This document shows positions 1 through 7,839 of a stretch of 64,000 nt of DNA, in pieces. This DNA is from CAIKMD01 sp963729935. Its GTDB lineage: Bacteria; Pseudomonadota; Alphaproteobacteria; ATCC43930; CGMCC-115725. Both the position numbers and the translations under genes were made by a program. The first letter of the stretch is position 1, and every line of letters begins with the position of its first letter. A model generated the notes under the pieces. It was not told the origin of the DNA. It saw nothing but the letters and a program-made list of their open reading frames with translations, and did not search any database. The DNA lies in NCBI GenBank assembly GCA_963729935.1, contig CAVSPW010000010.1, positions 186,001-250,000 on the forward strand. The letters run 5' to 3'.

Positions 1-6
1 CCCGCG

Positions 7-1188
7 ATGCGCACGAAGTCCAAGAAACTCGACACCTTGCTGGCCCATGCCGGGCGCGACCCCGAGAAGAATTTCGGCGTCGTCAATCCGCCCGTCTATC
101 ACGCCTCGACCATCCTTCACCGCACCGTCGCCGAGCACGAGGCGGCGGCGCGCAACCGCTACAACGAGGTCACCTATGGCCGACACGGCACGCCGACCAC
201 GTTCGCGCTCGAAGAAGCGATCGCGCTGATCGAGGGCGGGCACCGCGCGGTCGCCTTCTGCTCGGGTGCCGCCGCGTGCTTTGCCTCGATCCTCGCCTTC
301 GTCAAGGCGGGCGATCACATCCTCGTCGTCGATTCGGTCTATGGGCCGGTGCGCCATTTCTGCACCGCGTTCCTGAAGCGGTTCGGCGTCGAGACCACCT
401 TTTACGATCCGCTGATCGGCGCCGGCATCGCGCCGCTCATTCGCGCCAACACGGCGCTCGTCTATCTCGAAAGCCCCGGCTCGCTCACCTTCGAGGTGCA
501 GGACGTGCCGGCGATCGTCGAGGCGGCCAAGGCGCGCGGGATCAAGACGCTCCTCGACAACACCTGGGCCGCGCCGCTCTTCTTCAAGCCCCTGGCGCTC
601 GGCGTCGATGTGGACATCATCTCCGCGACGAAATATATCGTCGGACATAGCGACGCGATGATGGGCATCGCCGTCTGCACCGAGGAGAGCTTCCTGCCCG
701 TGCGCACCGCCGCGACCGAGCTCGGCAACCACGCCGCGCCCGATGATTGCTACCTCGCCTTGCGCGGCTTCCGGAGCGCCGGCGTCCGCATGCGCCAGCA
801 CGAGGGCCAGGGCTTGGCGCTGGCGCGTTTCCTCGCCAACCGGCCCGAGGTCGAGCGCGTCATGCATCCGGGCATGCCGGGCGATCCCGGCCACGAGCTG
901 TGGCGGCGCGACTTCACCGGCGCGAGCGGGCTCTTCGGCGTCGCCTTGAAGCGCGGCATCGCGAAGAAGGCGGTCGATGCGATGCTCGACGGGATGGAGC
1001 TCTTCGGCATGGGCGCGTCCTGGGGCGGGTTCGAGAGCCTCGTCCTGCCGACCCATCCCGAACATCTGCGCACCGCCACCGCCTGGGACACCGGGCCTTG
1101 TCTGCGCTTCCATGCCGGGCTCGAGGATCTCGACGATCTGATCGCCGATCTGACGCGCGGCTTCGAGCGCCTCAAGGCCGCGAGCTGA
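7..1188 (+). CDS. metC: Cystathionine beta-lyase
   Basis: PLP-dependent enzyme of the Cys/Met metabolism family that cleaves cystathionine to homocysteine, pyruvate and ammonia in the cytoplasm. The 393-residue protein has the expected family length. The PLP-binding lysine is K209 in the motif SATKYIVGHSD, the cofactor aspartate is near D184 (LLDNTW), and the YGR motif that contacts phosphate from the neighbouring subunit is at 57-59. The opening (LDTLLAHAGRDP) and NPPVYHAST near 28 are typical of the beta-lyase branch rather than gamma-synthase, although family members are easily confused. The gene begins only six bases inside the window, so an upstream start cannot be excluded. modB follows almost without a gap. 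Confidence 0.9.
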   Translation: MRTKSKKLDTLLAHAGRDPEKNFGVVNPPVYHASTILHRTVAEHEAAARNRYNEVTYGRHGTPTTFALEEAIALIEGGHRAVAFCSGAAACFASILAFVKAGDHILVVDSVYGPVRHFCTAFLKRFGVETTFYDPLIGAGIAPLIRANTALVYLESPGSLTFEVQDVPAIVEAAKARGIKTLLDNTWAAPLFFKPLALGVDVDIISATKYIVGHSDAMMGIAVCTEESFLPVRTAATELGNHAAPDDCYLALRGFRSAGVRMRQHEGQGLALARFLANRPEVERVMHPGMPGDPGHELWRRDFTGASGLFGVALKRGIAKKAVDAMLDGMELFGMGASWGGFESLVLPTHPEHLRTATAWDTGPCLRFHAGLEDLDDLIADLTRGFERLKAAS

Positions 1189-1196
1189 TCCCGCCC

Positions 1197-1895
1197 GTGT
1201 TGACGCTCACGCCGCTCGAGATCGAAGCCCTGCTCTTGAGCTTGCGCGTCGGCTTGGTGAGCGTCGCGGCCAGCCTGCCCCTCGCGCTCGGCTGCGCCTG
1301 GCTGCTGTCCCGCTGCGACTTTCCGGGAAAGAGCCTGATCGACGGCATCATCCATCTGCCGCTCGTGCTTCCGCCGGTCGCGGTCGGCTTCGGCCTTCTC
1401 GTGCTCTTCGGCCGCAACGGCGCGATCGGCGCCTGGCTCTATGCCCTCTTCGGCGTCACCTTCGCCTTCAATTGGAAGGGCGCCGCGCTCGCCTCGGCCG
1501 TCGTGGCGTTTCCGCTGATGGTGCGCGCGATGCGGCTTTCGCTCGACGCGGTCGACCGCCGGCTCGAGGCGGCCGCGCGCAGCCTCGGCGCGCCGCGCCT
1601 GCGCGTCGCCGCGACGATCACCGTGCCGCTGATGGCGCCCGGGATCCTCACCGGCGCCATCCTGGGCTTCGCGCGCAGCATCGGCGAATTCGGCGCCACC
1701 ATCACCTTCGTGTCCAACATTCCGGGCGAGACGCGCACCTTGCCGCTGGCGCTCTATCAATTGACTCAGATACCGGGCGGCGACGCGGCGGCATGGCGGC
1801 TCGCCGTTCTATCCGTGCTGCTGGCGCTGGCCGCTCTGGTCTTCTCCGAATTCATCGCCCGCCGCATCGGCCGCCGCGTCCGCGGCCTGTCATGA
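1197..1895 (+). CDS. modB: Molybdate-type ABC transporter permease ModB
   Basis: Inner-membrane permease of an oxyanion importer, about 232 residues with roughly five to six membrane segments. It contains the EAA loop that docks to the ATPase (EAAARSLGAPRLR) and the ModB/CysT-like stretch around SIGEFGATITF. No ATG lies near the N-terminus. The start is GTG at 1197 or TTG at 1200, nine to twelve bases after the metC stop. The stop overlaps a short ATG-initiated frame, and modC starts 13 bases downstream, so the two are translated together. No modA binding protein is visible in the window. Sulfate or tungstate specificity is possible, but the ModC partner favours molybdate. Confidence 0.88.
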   Translation: MLTLTPLEIEALLLSLRVGLVSVAASLPLALGCAWLLSRCDFPGKSLIDGIIHLPLVLPPVAVGFGLLVLFGRNGAIGAWLYALFGVTFAFNWKGAALASAVVAFPLMVRAMRLSLDAVDRRLEAAARSLGAPRLRVAATITVPLMAPGILTGAILGFARSIGEFGATITFVSNIPGETRTLPLALYQLTQIPGGDAAAWRLAVLSVLLALAALVFSEFIARRIGRRVRGLS

Positions 1896-1908
1896 TCAAG
1901 ATGGCGTC

Positions 1909-3027
1909 ATGATCGAGATCGAGATCGAGAAGCGCCTCGGCGGCTTCGCGCTCGATGCGCGCTTTGCCGCCCCCGATAGCGGCATCACCACCTTGTTCGG
2001 ACGCTCGGGCGCGGGCAAGACCAGCCTCGTCAACGCGCTGGCGGGGCTGATGCGTCCCGACCGCGGACGCATTCTCGTCGCCGGCGAAACGCTCTTCGAC
2101 AGCGAGCGCGGCATCGACCTGCCGCCCGAGCGCCGCCGCCTCGGCTATGTCTTTCAGGAAGGCCGGCTCTTTCCGCATTATTCGGTGCGCGGCAATCTGC
2201 TCTATGGGCGCAAGCGCGGAACGCCCGAGCCGGGCCCGAGTTTCGACGCGGTGGTCGCGCTCTTGGGTATCGGCGATCTGCTGGAGCGGCGCCCCGCCGA
2301 TCTCTCGGGCGGGGAGAAGCAGCGCGTCGCGATCGGCCGCGCGCTTCTGGCGAGCCCGCGCCTCCTGCTGATGGACGAGCCCCTGGCCTCGCTCGACGCG
2401 GCGCGCAAGGCCGAGATCCTGCCCTTCATCGAGCGCCTGCGCGACGAATTGAAGCTGCCGATCTTTTACGTCAGCCACGAGATGGACGAGATCATCCGGC
2501 TGGCCGATCTGCTCGTGCTACTCGATCAAGGCAAGGTCGCGGCGGTCGGGCCGGTCGAGGATCTGACCAGCCGGCTCGATCTCTGGCCCTTGACCGGCCG
2601 TTACGAGGCGGGCTCGGTCATCCGCACCACCTTGCGCGGTCACGATGCGAGTTTTGGGTTGAGCGAGCTCGCCTTTCCGGGCGGAAGGCTGCGCGTCGCG
2701 AAGATCGATCTCCCGCTCGGCACGCCCATCCGCATCCGCATCCGCGCGCGCGACGTCGTGCTCGCGACCCAGCGCCCGGCGCATCTCTCCATCCGCAATT
2801 CCTTTGCCGCGACGGTGGTCGAGGCGGCGCCGGGACGCGGGCCCCAGATCGACCTGAAGCTCGATATCGGCACGCAGGAGCGTCCAGTGATGCTCCTGGC
2901 GCGCATCACCTTGCGCGCCTTCCAGGAATTGCAGCTCGCGCCGGGCAAGAAGATCTTCGCGCTGGTGAAGACGGTTTCCTTCGACAGCCACAGCTTCGGC
3001 CGCCGCGTCGAAGGCGAGGTGTTTTAG
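1909..3027 (+). CDS. modC: Molybdate-type ABC transporter ATP-binding protein ModC
   Basis: ATPase that drives molybdate import with ModB. The 372-residue protein shows Walker A GRSGAGKT at 31-38, a Q-loop near FQEGRLFPH, signature LSGGEKQ at 132-138, Walker B LLLMDEP around 152-158, and the switch histidine H190 (VSHEMDE). The C-terminal third (about 235-370) is the TOBE/MOP-like domain typical of ModC, which binds oxyanion in some homologues. It is separated from modB by 13 bases. An alternative ATG at 1892 leads only to a seven-codon frame and was rejected. Confidence 0.93.
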   Translation: MIEIEIEKRLGGFALDARFAAPDSGITTLFGRSGAGKTSLVNALAGLMRPDRGRILVAGETLFDSERGIDLPPERRRLGYVFQEGRLFPHYSVRGNLLYGRKRGTPEPGPSFDAVVALLGIGDLLERRPADLSGGEKQRVAIGRALLASPRLLLMDEPLASLDAARKAEILPFIERLRDELKLPIFYVSHEMDEIIRLADLLVLLDQGKVAAVGPVEDLTSRLDLWPLTGRYEAGSVIRTTLRGHDASFGLSELAFPGGRLRVAKIDLPLGTPIRIRIRARDVVLATQRPAHLSIRNSFAATVVEAAPGRGPQIDLKLDIGTQERPVMLLARITLRAFQELQLAPGKKIFALVKTVSFDSHSFGRRVEGEVF

Positions 3028-3236
3028 GGCGCAAGCGGCTTCGGCGCGGCGACGCCGAGAGGACTGCATTTCGCCGATCCGCGAAGATTCGGTGGCCGCG
3101 CTTCGCCGCGTACCGAAGTTGCGTGTTCACAGGGTTTTGATCATCCGGCCGCGCGAAATCGGGTTGAGAGCGCATCGCGCCGTCAAATATAGTTGCGTTG
3201 TACCAATTAAAAACGCGACGGACAGGAGGACGCAAA

Positions 3237-3584
3237 ATGCTTAGATCGGCATTGGCCGCCACCGTTTCCGCAATCATCTGCTTTCCGGCTTTGGCGGCGA
3301 CCGACGACGAGATCGCCGAGAAGTGCATCGTGGGCGCGAAAACCTTCGGCAGAAACAACGCGCAGGTGAATTATCTCCCAGGAAAGGCTCTCAATGGCTC
3401 CATCAGAAGGATGGGAAGCCTGGTCAGCCTCCATGGTACCTGGGATGTGCAGAACGGCGTGTTGACCTTCAAAACAGAAGACGAGGCTGGAGGAATATCA
3501 ACCGGTTCCTATCCGGTGCGCATGGATGATGCGGGCAAATGTTACTTAAAGAAGGGCGGAACAGAGGTCCCCATAAAAAAGTAA
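3237..3584 (+). CDS. Small secreted protein of unknown function
   Basis: A 115-residue protein that I do not recognise. The start at 3237 is chosen because a perfect AGGAGG lies at 3224-3229 and the first 21 residues form a clean signal peptide (MLRSALAATV... ending in ALAA). The mature part of about 94 residues is polar and holds two cysteines (AEKCI and GKCYL), which could form one disulfide after export, and it is rich in glycine and lysine near the C-terminus. A longer frame begins at 3198 but lacks both features. Nothing in the neighbourhood suggests a pathway; modC lies 210 bases upstream. Confidence 0.72.
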   Translation: MLRSALAATVSAIICFPALAATDDEIAEKCIVGAKTFGRNNAQVNYLPGKALNGSIRRMGSLVSLHGTWDVQNGVLTFKTEDEAGGISTGSYPVRMDDAGKCYLKKGGTEVPIKK

Positions 3585-3744
3585 CGCCCGCGGAAGAATA
3601 CCACCGAAAAAAACATAATGCGGCGCGCCGCGCGCGCGAATGCTTCGCCCATTGCCCGGCCTCGCGATGCGGCGACACCCCTCCTTGCGATTCTGACGAC
3701 GTCCGGTGACCGCGACAGAATGGAATGGAGTGACGCGATGAAAT

Positions 3745-3770
3745 ACATGATCTCTTGACATGATCTCTTG
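3745..3770 (+). repeat. 13-bp tandem duplication at the DUF3303 gene start
   Basis: The 13-mer acatgatctcttg occurs twice back to back, at 3745-3757 and 3758-3770. With a single copy, the ATG at 3738 (GGAG at 3727-3730, good spacing) would read MKYMISW and run straight into the downstream frame. With two copies the upstream frame stops at TGA 3756-3758. The duplication therefore detaches the original start and Shine-Dalgarno from the coding region. Confidence 0.9.
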
Positions 3771-4065
3771 GCGCAAGCGGCCGCAAGGCTCGGCGATCGA
3801 ATACGAGAACGCGCAAAAGCGCATCCTCGGCGTCTTCCGGCACTGGAAGGCGCCGGAGAGCCTCGCCATCCAGCAATTCCTCGTGCGGGTCGGCGATTAC
3901 GGCGGCTATATGCTCGTCGAGACCGACGATGCAGCCGCGATTCACAAACTGACTTCGTCATTTCCGGCCTTCGCGTTCCGCGTGGACGCCGTTCTCGACA
4001 TCAAGGATGCGGTCGGCGTCGAGCTCGAGGCGATCGCGTGGCGCGACTCAATAAAGGCCGGATGA
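3760..4065 (+). CDS. DUF3303 family protein, start displaced by a duplication
   Basis: A 101-residue protein with the DUF3303 pattern: short N-terminal strand (MISW), a central helix, then GYMLVETDDAAAIHKL and a C-terminal strand-rich end (VDAVLDIKDA). It is a small ferredoxin-like (dimeric alpha-beta barrel) fold with no known reaction. Family members usually begin M-K-Y/F-M. That beginning exists here at 3738, but a 13-bp tandem duplication puts a stop after six codons. The next ATG at 3760 restores the frame with loss of only three residues, and lies two bases after the premature stop, so translational restart could keep the protein made. It stands alone between unrelated genes. Confidence 0.72.
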   Translation: MISWRKRPQGSAIEYENAQKRILGVFRHWKAPESLAIQQFLVRVGDYGGYMLVETDDAAAIHKLTSSFPAFAFRVDAVLDIKDAVGVELEAIAWRDSIKAG

Positions 4066-4103
4066 ATCACGGAAGGCCCGAGCCGCCCCATATCGGTCGG
4101 AAA

Positions 4104-4134
4104 GCGGGATGCTGCTGAATGCGCAGCATCCCGC
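4104..4134. terminator. Perfect 12-bp hairpin after the DUF3303 gene
   Basis: GCGGGATGCTGC at 4104-4115 pairs perfectly with 4123-4134 across a seven-base loop. No T-run follows, so it is either a weak or Rho-assisted terminator or a 3'-end stabiliser. It sits 39 bases after the DUF3303 stop and 239 bases before the aldo/keto reductase. No other gene is visible in 4066-4373. Confidence 0.5.
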
Positions 4135-4373
4135 CGCGCATCGCGCGGAGGCGACAGAGGTGAAGACGGGGCGCTTGTCCTGCTCCAAGACTTCGAGCCG
4201 GGTCGCCGATCTGGTCCGGTGAGACCCATCCCGTTATGATGCGTCGATTTCGCGGAGATTTCTCGCCTCCGTGAACGGTTTTGCGCGTGACGGCGGGATC
4301 CCCGATGCTGCGCGCGTTTACGAAGATATCGTCGCAGCCCAGTTCGCGCGATTGTGGAAAGCCCAAGGTGCCC

Positions 4374-5396
4374 ATGGATCCGTTGAGCAAACGCCGCCTC
4401 GGTACATCGAAGCTCGACGTCACCGCGCTCGGCCTCGGCGGTGCGCCGCTGGTCGGGGTGAAAGCGCCGGTGCCGGGCGCCCAGGCGCGCGAAGCGATTG
4501 AAGCCGCCTATGATGCGGGGGTGCGGCTTTTCGATACGTCGCCCTTTTACGGGATCGGCCTCTCCGAGCATCGCCTGGGCTCGGTGCTGCGCGAGAAGCC
4601 GGCGCATGATTTCGTCCTCTCGACCAAGGTCGGGCGCTATCTCGTTCCCGAGACGCCCGAGAAGGTGGATCATCGGCTTTTTCACGGCACGCTCAACATG
4701 CGTCTCGTGCTCGATTACTCCTATGACGGCGTGATGCGCGCCGTCGATCAGAGCTTTCAGAGGCTGGGCATCGAACGCATCGACGTGCTGCACATTCACG
4801 ACATCGACATCTGGTCGCAGGGCAGCCGCGAGGCCTATGAAAAGCGCTTCGCCGAGGCGATGGACGGCGCCTATCGCGCGATCCACGAATTGCGCGCGCA
4901 GGGCGTCGTGGGCGCGATCAGTATCGGCGTCAACGAAGTCGAGCCTTGCCTGCGCGCGGCATCCGCCGGCGATTTCGACTGCTTCATGCTGGCGGGCCGT
5001 TACACCTTGCTGAACCAGGACGCGCTCGACGAGCTTTTGCCTGTGTTGGAACGCAAGGGCATGGGGCTGCTGATCGCCGCACCTTATAACAGCGGCATCC
5101 TCGCGACCGGCGCCGTGCCCGGCGCGCGCTATAACTACCAACCGGCTTCACCCGAGATGATGGCGCGCGTCGCGCGGATCGAGCTGATCGCGCAGCGCCA
5201 TGCGGTGCCGCTGCAAGCGGCGGCGTTGCAATTTCCGCTGGGTCATCCGGCGGTCGCCGCGGTCGTGCCGGGCGCGGTGAACGCGCGCGAGGTCGCTCAC
5301 AACATCGCGCTCATGCGTCATGCCATTCCCGCGGCGTTCTGGGACGAGCTTAAGGAGCAGGCGCTGCTGCCCGCGCATTGTCCGGTGCCGGGTTAA
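4374..5396 (+). CDS. Aldo/keto reductase
   Basis: NAD(P)H-dependent oxidoreductase of the AKR superfamily, 340 residues, cytoplasmic. The TIM-barrel catalytic tetrad is visible: Asp and Tyr in LFDTSPFYGIG, Lys in LSTKVGRY, and His in DVLHIHDID. The order and spacing fit the branch that includes D-threo-aldose/L-fucose dehydrogenase and pyridoxal 4-dehydrogenase. The substrate cannot be fixed from sequence. The start at 4374 (MDPLSKRRLG) matches the usual N-terminus; the open frame extends upstream to about 4281 but that part has no family resemblance. It is followed by a convergent amidohydrolase. Confidence 0.85.
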   Translation: MDPLSKRRLGTSKLDVTALGLGGAPLVGVKAPVPGAQAREAIEAAYDAGVRLFDTSPFYGIGLSEHRLGSVLREKPAHDFVLSTKVGRYLVPETPEKVDHRLFHGTLNMRLVLDYSYDGVMRAVDQSFQRLGIERIDVLHIHDIDIWSQGSREAYEKRFAEAMDGAYRAIHELRAQGVVGAISIGVNEVEPCLRAASAGDFDCFMLAGRYTLLNQDALDELLPVLERKGMGLLIAAPYNSGILATGAVPGARYNYQPASPEMMARVARIELIAQRHAVPLQAAALQFPLGHPAVAAVVPGAVNAREVAHNIALMRHAIPAAFWDELKEQALLPAHCPVPG

Positions 5397-5486
5397 GGTC
5401 AGGAATCGCCGATCGGCCGGGCGCGCCGGCGGGCTGCGGTATCGCCCGCATGCCGGCGAAGACGCGATCGAACCAAGCTTAGGGCG

Positions 5487-6725
5487 TTATTCCGCGGCCG
5501 CGCGCGCGGCGAGCCGGCGCTGTTTCACCTCGGAGACCACCGGATCGAGCTTGAACACGCGCTTGGCGTTGCCGCCGAGGATGTTGCGCTTGGCGGTCTC
5601 GCTCAAGAAGGGCAGATCATAGATCGTCGACGGCAGATCCATGTCCCAATGCGGATAGTCCGAGGCGTACATGAGCTGGGTTTCGGCGTTCATCATCTTG
5701 AAGGTGAGCTCCAAGGCCTCGCGGTTGTGCACCATCTCCATCGGCTGGGTGGAGTAGTACATCTCGCGCATATAGTCCGAGGGCCGGCGCTTCAGCAGCG
5801 GCACTTCCGAGCTGCGCATCATCCATTCATTGTCGAGGCGCTGCATCAGGAAGGGGATCCAGGCCAGCCCGCTCTCGATCCAGATGGTCTTCAATTTGGG
5901 GAAGCGCTCCGGCATTCCGTTGCAGAGCCAATTGGTGCAATGAAGGATGTTGAACCAGGAAAAGCCCAGCGCATGCACGGCGAGGAACCGGTTGCACAGG
6001 GAAATGCTCTGATCCTGGCCCCATGCGAAGGCGCCGTGATAGACGAGCGGCAGGCCCATCTCCTCGATCAACGCGTAAGTCTTGATGTAGGCGTTGTCAT
6101 AGGTCGCCTTGTAGTGCGGCGAGCAGATGGTGAAGCCGATGACGCCCTTCTTGTCGCCGAAATCCTTGACCATCTTGTAGGTCGCTTCGGGATCGTTGAT
6201 CGGCAGATAGAGCGACGACTTGATCCGCGGCTCCTCCGCCAGCACCACCTCGCACAGCCACCGATTATAGGCCCGCGCCAGCGCCACCTCGACCTCGGGC
6301 CGGGGCGTCAGGCCGAGATTGAGCATCGGCGTCGGGAACATGCAGACCTGATCGATGCCGATCGCATCCATCCAGCGCTTGGTCAGGCTGATATCGCGAT
6401 GCGGCGTCGCCGGGGTCTTCTCCTTGGCGCGGCCCGGATAGCGCGTGACGCGCCCGCCCAGCGGCTGATAACTGCCCTGGCCGCCGGCGATGCCGGCGCC
6501 GCCGCCGAAGCCCTGATACTTCGCCTGATCGCGCATCACCGGATCTTCGATGTATTCGGCGATCGCCTTGAACGAGCCGGTCTCGTAATGATGCCCGTCG
6601 ATATCGGCGATGAAGAAATCCTCATAGCGGCGCTGGATCGCCTGCTGCGTCGCGTGCTCGAGCAAGGTCGTGGTGTCGAATTCCTCGACCGAGAGATCGC
6701 GGTATTTGGTATCGAGACTGTCCAT
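5487..6725 (-). CDS. Amidohydrolase family 2 (ACMSD-like) metal-dependent hydrolase or decarboxylase
   Basis: A 412-residue amidohydrolase-2 protein with a TIM-barrel metal hydrolase fold. Visible landmarks are ADIDGHHYE near 40-48 at the first metal site, LVYHGAF and ILHCTN in the middle, and the catalytic-aspartate motif YASDYPHWD near the C-terminus. The canonical HxH is replaced by D-x-D-G-H-H, as in several members of this family acting on aromatic or hydroxylated acids. The ABC binding protein gene ends 39 bases upstream on the same strand, so the two probably form one transcript, suggesting that the binding protein captures a compound this enzyme processes. The exact substrate is unknown. 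Confidence 0.83.
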   Translation of the reverse strand: MDSLDTKYRDLSVEEFDTTTLLEHATQQAIQRRYEDFFIADIDGHHYETGSFKAIAEYIEDPVMRDQAKYQGFGGGAGIAGGQGSYQPLGGRVTRYPGRAKEKTPATPHRDISLTKRWMDAIGIDQVCMFPTPMLNLGLTPRPEVEVALARAYNRWLCEVVLAEEPRIKSSLYLPINDPEATYKMVKDFGDKKGVIGFTICSPHYKATYDNAYIKTYALIEEMGLPLVYHGAFAWGQDQSISLCNRFLAVHALGFSWFNILHCTNWLCNGMPERFPKLKTIWIESGLAWIPFLMQRLDNEWMMRSSEVPLLKRRPSDYMREMYYSTQPMEMVHNREALELTFKMMNAETQLMYASDYPHWDMDLPSTIYDLPFLSETAKRNILGGNAKRVFKLDPVVSEVKQRRLAARAAAE

Positions 6726-6764
6726 GATCGGTTTCCTTTTGCTGCGCGGCGCTCCCGGCAGCGA

Positions 6765-7742
6765 TCACTGCGCCGCGGCGGGCAGGAATTTCTCGGTATA
6801 GAATTTACTCATCTCAGGCGCTTTCGGGAACAATTTGAGATCGACGAAGGATTGCGCCAGAACCGCGACCGCCTTGGGATCGAACCGTCCGGTGTCGGAG
6901 AACATCGGCATGACCTTGTCGTAGACGCGGGCGACCACGTCCGCCGGCACATGCGTGACCTCGGCGGCGATGCCGACCGAAACCGGCTTGTTCTTGCGCA
7001 TGAAGGCGATCGTCTCGAACCAGCCGGCGAGGAATTTCCGGACATCGTCGGGCTGCGCCTGCATGACGCGGTCGCTGGCGAAGATCACATGCATGATGAA
7101 ATACGGCGCGATCCCGTCGAAATGCACCAGGATCTTGAGCACGCCGTCCTGCTCGAGCTTGCTCGCGAGAAAGATGTCGTCGGGCAGGCCCACGGTCTGG
7201 CCGGTGCGCAAAGCCGCGATTTGCGCGGAGTTGGAGCCGAGCCCGACGAGATTCATCCCATCGGGCCCCCAGCCCTGCTGGCGCGACAGCTCGCGCACCA
7301 GCCACTCGGTCACCGATCCGGCGGAGGAAATCGAGAGCGTCTTGCCCTTGAGGTCGGCGATCTTCTTGACCGGCCCGTCCTTGGCGACGGCCAGCACCAT
7401 GATCGACGGCTTGCCGGCCATGGCGGCCACGCCCAGGACCGGCGCGCCGCGGGCGACGAAGGCAAGAGCCGGGCCCGAGCCCAATCCGATATCGATCGCG
7501 TCGGCGGCAAGCGCTTGCTGGAGCTTCGCCGCCCCGCCGAGCACGAATTCCGAAACCTCGACGCCGTGTTTGGCGAAGATTCCTTCCCTCATGCCGATAT
7601 CGAGCGGCGCGAAGGAGAACACCTCGGCCTGCGGCTTGCCGACGCGCAGCTTTCCGGCCAGCGCCGGTGGCGCCGCGGCGACGCAGAGCGCCGCCGCCAG
7701 AACCGCGAATTTCTCGAACCAACGATGACCGTCGCGCCCCAT
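6765..7742 (-). CDS. ABC transporter substrate-binding protein (NMT1/SsuA-like)
   Basis: Periplasmic solute-binding protein, 325 residues. The start at 7742 (MGRDGHRWFEKF) gives a proper signal peptide ending near APPALA; the upstream in-frame start at 7790 does not. The mature chain has the NMT1/THI5/SsuA type-II fold, with RVGKPQAEVFSFAPL followed by IADLKGKTLSISSAGS. Such proteins feed importers for sulfonates, nitrate, pyrimidine precursors or aromatic acids. No permease or ATPase gene is adjacent, so its transporter must lie elsewhere. It precedes the amidohydrolase gene with a 39-base gap. Confidence 0.83.
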   Translation of the reverse strand: MGRDGHRWFEKFAVLAAALCVAAAPPALAGKLRVGKPQAEVFSFAPLDIGMREGIFAKHGVEVSEFVLGGAAKLQQALAADAIDIGLGSGPALAFVARGAPVLGVAAMAGKPSIMVLAVAKDGPVKKIADLKGKTLSISSAGSVTEWLVRELSRQQGWGPDGMNLVGLGSNSAQIAALRTGQTVGLPDDIFLASKLEQDGVLKILVHFDGIAPYFIMHVIFASDRVMQAQPDDVRKFLAGWFETIAFMRKNKPVSVGIAAEVTHVPADVVARVYDKVMPMFSDTGRFDPKAVAVLAQSFVDLKLFPKAPEMSKFYTEKFLPAAAQ

Positions 7743-7839
7743 TCCGTCCCCCTTGATCGCCCGCGTGCCTGAACGCCGCGTTATCTGCATTATGGGACGT
7801 TTACGCGCGCTCCGCCACCGGCTCGGCGCCTGGCGCGGA

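Noticed and set aside
5649..7772. 707-codon plus-strand open frame
   Set aside because: Antisense to the amidohydrolase and the ABC binding protein; composition is that of a shadow frame.
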